This document shows, piece after piece, positions 60,913 to 64,000 of a stretch of DNA of 64,000 bases; positions within the stretch are counted from its first letter, which is position 1; every line of letters begins with the position of its first letter. Source of the stretch: an uncultured Lachnospiraceae bacterium (GTDB lineage Bacteria > Bacillota > Clostridia > Lachnospirales > Lachnospiraceae); NCBI GenBank assembly GCA_900551115.1, contig URUY01000002.1, positions 1 through 64,000 of the forward strand, written 5' to 3'. A program made the translations under genes and the position numbers. The notes beneath the pieces are model-generated. The model ran no database searches. It saw nothing but the letters and a program-made list of their open reading frames with translations, and was not told the origin of the DNA.

Positions 60913-62352
60913 CTAAAAATCAAAATAAATGAACTCCGCACTACTGGCCGGCGCCCATAAAAATATCAGTACAACTATCAGCAGATACAGAAACCACCTA
61001 ACCAAAAGAGGTTTCTTGCTTATAAGCGCAATTACATCATTTTTTAAAGAAATATAATCATAAATTCCTAATATTAGCAGCATACCCACAATGCGAGCCA
61101 GTTCTTTTCCCAGTATACCAAGATCCGTAAGACCTGCCGCCATCCATTGAACAGGATTCTCAAAGTCTACGAAACAAAGCAGGCACATATAAGCTGCATC
61201 ATACAGGCTTTTTGCTCTGAAAATTGTCCAAAGTCCGCATACTACAATAAAGGTTATCAGGATTTTTAAAAATCGGGGGATTCTTATTTTCTTTGCTGCT
61301 TTTGTCTCCCGAAGCTGGTTTTCTACAACCTGTACGACACCATGCCCTCCGCCCCATACCACGTAGGTCCAGGCTGCTCCATGCCATGCACCGCTTGCAA
61401 AAAACGTCAGCATCAAATTTAAGGCGCGTCTAAGCTTTCCCTTGCGGTTGCCTCCCAGCGGAATGTACACATAATCACGGAACCATCCGGAAAGTGAAAT
61501 ATGCCATCTGCGCCAAAAATCTTTAACAGACTCTGCAAAATAGGGACTTTTAAAGTTCTCCATAAGTTCAATCCCAAAAAGCTTCGCAGTTCCTCTTGCA
61601 ATATCAGAATATCCGGAAAAATCACAATATATCTGAACCGCAAATAAAAAAATAACCAGGAATCTGGCAAACCCAGTTCTGTAGCCTACCTCCTGATATA
61701 CAAAATCCACATATACCGCCATGGTATCCGCAATGACTATTTTTTTAAAAAAGCCCCATGCCATAAGCTTCATACCATAAGCTGCCTGTTCATAGCTAAA
61801 ATATTGTTCCTTTTTTAATTGCGGAAGCAAATTGCGTGTTCTTTCAATAGGCCCCGCAACCAGCTGCGGGAAAAAAGCAAGAAAAGCAGCGTATTTTCCC
61901 AAATGGGATTCCGCCTCAATATCTCCTCTGTATACATCCACTACATATCCGATTGCCTGAAAGGTATAAAAAGAAATCCCTACCGGCAAAAGCAGGGCAG
62001 AAGTAAAATCAGGAACAGATACCGATATATACTTTAGCAGCTCTGTCAGCGTCTCCACTGCAAAATTAAGGTACTTAAATATAAACAAAATTCCGAGACA
62101 AATCCCAATTACCGTCCCGGTCAATACTTTTTTTTGTATCGTCTGTGTACTGCTTCGCTCTATCAGACGCCCACCGGCAAAAGACAGCAGCGTTACAAAT
62201 ATAATGAGCAGCAAATACTCAACATTCCAGCAGGCATAAAAATAATAGCTGGAAATAAGCACCAGCCCCCAACGATATTTATGGGGCAGCATCCAGTACA
62301 ACATAAAAACAATTGGCAAAAACAAGGCATACTGCCATGAATTAAATAACAT
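60913..62352 (-). CDS. MBOAT-family O-acyltransferase (AlgI/DltB-like)
   Basis: The start is the ATG at 62352 (MLFNSWQYALFLPIVFMLYWMLP), preceded by GCAGGAGAT; a further upstream ATG at 62367 overlaps that site. The 479-residue polytopic enzyme shows SYYFYACWNVEYLLLI, the SFYTFQAIGYVVDVYRGDIEAE segment, FFPQLVAGPIERTRNLLPQL, YCDFSGYSDIARG, and FASGAWHGAAWTYVVWGGGHG with the active-site His. It moves acyl groups through the membrane. The gene heads the right minus-strand cluster. Confidence 0.88.
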   Translation of the reverse strand: MLFNSWQYALFLPIVFMLYWMLPHKYRWGLVLISSYYFYACWNVEYLLLIIFVTLLSFAGGRLIERSSTQTIQKKVLTGTVIGICLGILFIFKYLNFAVETLTELLKYISVSVPDFTSALLLPVGISFYTFQAIGYVVDVYRGDIEAESHLGKYAAFLAFFPQLVAGPIERTRNLLPQLKKEQYFSYEQAAYGMKLMAWGFFKKIVIADTMAVYVDFVYQEVGYRTGFARFLVIFLFAVQIYCDFSGYSDIARGTAKLFGIELMENFKSPYFAESVKDFWRRWHISLSGWFRDYVYIPLGGNRKGKLRRALNLMLTFFASGAWHGAAWTYVVWGGGHGVVQVVENQLRETKAAKKIRIPRFLKILITFIVVCGLWTIFRAKSLYDAAYMCLLCFVDFENPVQWMAAGLTDLGILGKELARIVGMLLILGIYDYISLKNDVIALISKKPLLVRWFLYLLIVVLIFLWAPASSAEFIYFDF

Positions 62353-62390
62353 ACTAATCTCCTGCATTCAAACAAATTACACCGTTTCAT

Positions 62391-62419
62391 ATTATAACAG
62401 ATATTGCTTTTATTTACCA
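62391..62419 (-). promoter_or_regulatory. Promoter of the right minus-strand cluster
   Basis: On the minus strand TATAAT (62391-62396) is preceded by TGT, which gives an extended -10. TGGTAA (62414-62419) may act as a -35 at 17-bp spacing. It overlaps the promoter that faces the other way. Confidence 0.6.
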
Positions 62420-62432
62420 TACCTTATATAAT
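62404..62432 (+). promoter_or_regulatory. Promoter of the + strand glycan cluster
   Basis: TTGCTT (62404-62409) and TATAAT (62427-62432) with exact 17-bp spacing point at the glycosyltransferase start at 62480. This promoter overlaps the minus-strand promoter, so the two clusters may compete for polymerase. Confidence 0.65.
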
Positions 62433-62479
62433 GATTAGAGATTTACGCAACCAAAAACTGCTATAAAGGAGCCCTCAAA

Positions 62480-63625
62480 ATGACTGTCATGTACGTTGCA
62501 CCCATGTTCCATACCAATCAGGTGCCCATTATCAGGGGCTGGATAAAAAATAACCATACAGTCACTTTCGTCTGTCAGTATTCCGGAAAGACTGAAGACC
62601 ATACCGACTGTACTCCCATCGTTTTAGGGTATTCTGCTTTTTTCAGATTCTTAAATACCATATATATTTTCTTGACCGGACATAAAAGAAAGCATACGGC
62701 ATACCCCGAAGCATTTCGGGATAAATGCGGTTTTCCTTCTGTCAGGAAAACTTTAAAGCTGCTCCGCAAAACTGCTCCGGATATTATTATTTTAAGAGAA
62801 CGCTCTGTTTATTCAATTGTTTTCTATGCTTTATGTAAGCTAAAAAAAATTGACTGTATTCTCTACAACCAGACGCCGCTGTGGGATTGGAGTCCCAAAA
62901 AGACCGATTTTGCCCATAAAATGGTGAATCGTCTCACACCTCCTATCAGAATGACACCTGTATACGGAAACGAACAGACCGGGTTCCTTGACAAAGCTGC
63001 GCATTATGTGCCCTTTGTCATAGAGCCGCATGCCGCGCCCTCAGAACGGGAATACTTCAAAGATAACCTTATTCATGTTCTGTGTGTTGGTAAATACGAA
63101 GACAGGAAGCATCAGCTGATGCTTTTGGAAATTTTAAATGAGCTAAAAGCCTCCTACCCTTTCCGTCTGGTATTGGTGGGTGAGGCCTCCACTCCATATC
63201 ATAAGGCTTATTATGAAAAAGTACAGCAGTACATTTCATCCCATAATCTGGAAGAATTTGTTTCCTGTTATACAAACAGGGCGCCCTCCGATATGCCGGA
63301 TTTTTATCTTCATGCTGACCTATTCATCCTTCCAAGCACAGGCGAATTTGCTTCCATTTCCCAGCTGGAAGCCATGTCTTACTCCCTGCCGGTTATCGTA
63401 AGCGATACCAACGGCACCGCCTGTTACATTGAACACAGTAAAAATGGATTTATATTTAAGGATAATGATAAATCAAGCTTGCAAAGCCATCTCCTTACGC
63501 TGCTTCAAACCCCTGCATTGATTCCTGAGATGGGAAAAGCCAGTTATAATTTAGTAACAGGAAAATATTCTTTTGACTTATATGCTAAGAATATACAGCA
63601 TTTAAAGCATTTACTTCATCAGTAA
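62480..63625 (+). CDS. Glycosyltransferase family 4
   Basis: The 381-residue GT-B enzyme is on the + strand with AAAGGAG upstream. LCVGKYEDRKHQLMLLEILNEL (about 199-220) and EFASISQLEAMSYSLPVIVSDTNGTACYI (about 288-316) are the donor-binding motifs. It opens a + strand cluster, 14 bases before the next gene. Donor and acceptor are unknown. Confidence 0.85.
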   Translation: MTVMYVAPMFHTNQVPIIRGWIKNNHTVTFVCQYSGKTEDHTDCTPIVLGYSAFFRFLNTIYIFLTGHKRKHTAYPEAFRDKCGFPSVRKTLKLLRKTAPDIIILRERSVYSIVFYALCKLKKIDCILYNQTPLWDWSPKKTDFAHKMVNRLTPPIRMTPVYGNEQTGFLDKAAHYVPFVIEPHAAPSEREYFKDNLIHVLCVGKYEDRKHQLMLLEILNELKASYPFRLVLVGEASTPYHKAYYEKVQQYISSHNLEEFVSCYTNRAPSDMPDFYLHADLFILPSTGEFASISQLEAMSYSLPVIVSDTNGTACYIEHSKNGFIFKDNDKSSLQSHLLTLLQTPALIPEMGKASYNLVTGKYSFDLYAKNIQHLKHLLHQ

Positions 63626-63639
63626 GAAAGGCAGGCATT

Positions 63640-64000
63640 ATGTGCGGAATAGCCGGTTTTTGCGGTCATACCAAAGATAATATAAAACAGATAAAGCAAA
63701 TGTGTGACCAGATTATCTACCGCGGCCCCAATGCCGAGGGCTATTGGACTGCCCCTCAATCTGATGTTACATTCGGCCACCGCCGGCTTTCCATATTGGA
63801 TTTATCTGAAAACGGCGCACAGCCCATGCAGTCTTTAAGTGGCCGCTTTGTTATCTGCTACAACGGTGAAGTGTACAACTTCCATTCATTAAAAAAGCAG
63901 TTGTCAGCTGATGGGCTGGTGACTCATTTCAGAGGCGGTTCTGATACGGAAGTGATTTTGGAAGCCTTTGAAGCCTACGGGTTGGATGCAGTCAAAAAGA
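63640..64000 (+). CDS. Asparagine synthase-like protein, N-terminal part (cut by window edge)
   Basis: The gene starts at the ATG at 63640 and runs off the right edge, so 120 codons are seen. MCGIAGFCGH carries the Cys2 nucleophile of the glutaminase domain, followed by YRGPNAEGYW, HRRLSILDLSENGAQPM and CYNGEVYNFHSL. This is a second enzyme of the type at 36655 and probably also amidates a sugar acid in glycan synthesis. Confidence 0.8.
   Translation, partial: MCGIAGFCGHTKDNIKQIKQMCDQIIYRGPNAEGYWTAPQSDVTFGHRRLSILDLSENGAQPMQSLSGRFVICYNGEVYNFHSLKKQLSADGLVTHFRGGSDTEVILEAFEAYGLDAVKK

Overview
The window reads as a chromosomal segment of a Gram-positive Clostridia bacterium, most likely a gut Lachnospiraceae. 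The reasons are AGGAGG-type ribosome binding sites, intermediate base composition with AT-rich intergenic spacers, TG-extended -10 promoters, and polytopic glycan proteins of types common in that family (resembling DUF6044, DUF6077 and DUF6020). All family names come from reading the sequence; no database was searched.

Three blocks are visible. (1) Positions 1-18500 hold an acidic repeat protein cut by the window edge, an SGNH-type surface protein on the + strand, and a long minus-strand glycan cluster. That cluster encodes PseB-type dehydratase, Fkp-type GDP-L-fucose synthesis, three or four large polytopic GT-C-like proteins, a GtrB/GtrII pair, an O-acyltransferase and a WecE-type aminotransferase. 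(2) Positions 18667-36622 hold an extracellular contractile injection system (eCIS, Afp/PVC-like). Its minus-strand operon encodes sheath, tube, baseplate, spike, PAAR-like tip, a Pvc16-like protein and an AAA+ ATPase, and ends in a small XRE regulator. A second XRE regulator follows with its own promoter, and a divergent + strand gene at the head of the operon is a candidate cargo. (3) Positions 36655-62352 hold a second minus-strand surface-polysaccharide cluster. It makes UDP-GlcA/GalA, a CDP-3,6-dideoxyhexose branch (RfbF, RfbG, RfbH) with a TPP enzyme suggesting a branched, yersiniose-like sugar, and carries an alpha-1,2-fucosyltransferase, a Wzx flippase, several glycosyltransferases, and O-acetylation (MBOAT plus SGNH partner) and amidation (asparagine synthase-like) enzymes. 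From 62480 a + strand glycan cluster begins and runs off the window.

The injection system lies between the two glycan clusters, which look functionally linked: Fkp on one side makes GDP-fucose, and the fucosyltransferase that would use it is on the other side. The most interesting regulatory feature is a perfect 28-bp palindrome at 35345-35372, placed between the divergent promoters of the eCIS operon and the candidate cargo gene. It shares the 9-mer TTACTACAC with dyads in front of the XRE gene at 18667, which suggests that the island regulates itself.

Other points of note are a pair of related ~125-165 bp palindromic intergenic elements in opposite orientation (1710-1833 and 7906-8062), a decayed glycosyltransferase/membrane-protein region (43140-43869), and the absence from the eCIS locus of a recognisable tape measure, tail fibre or lysis gene.
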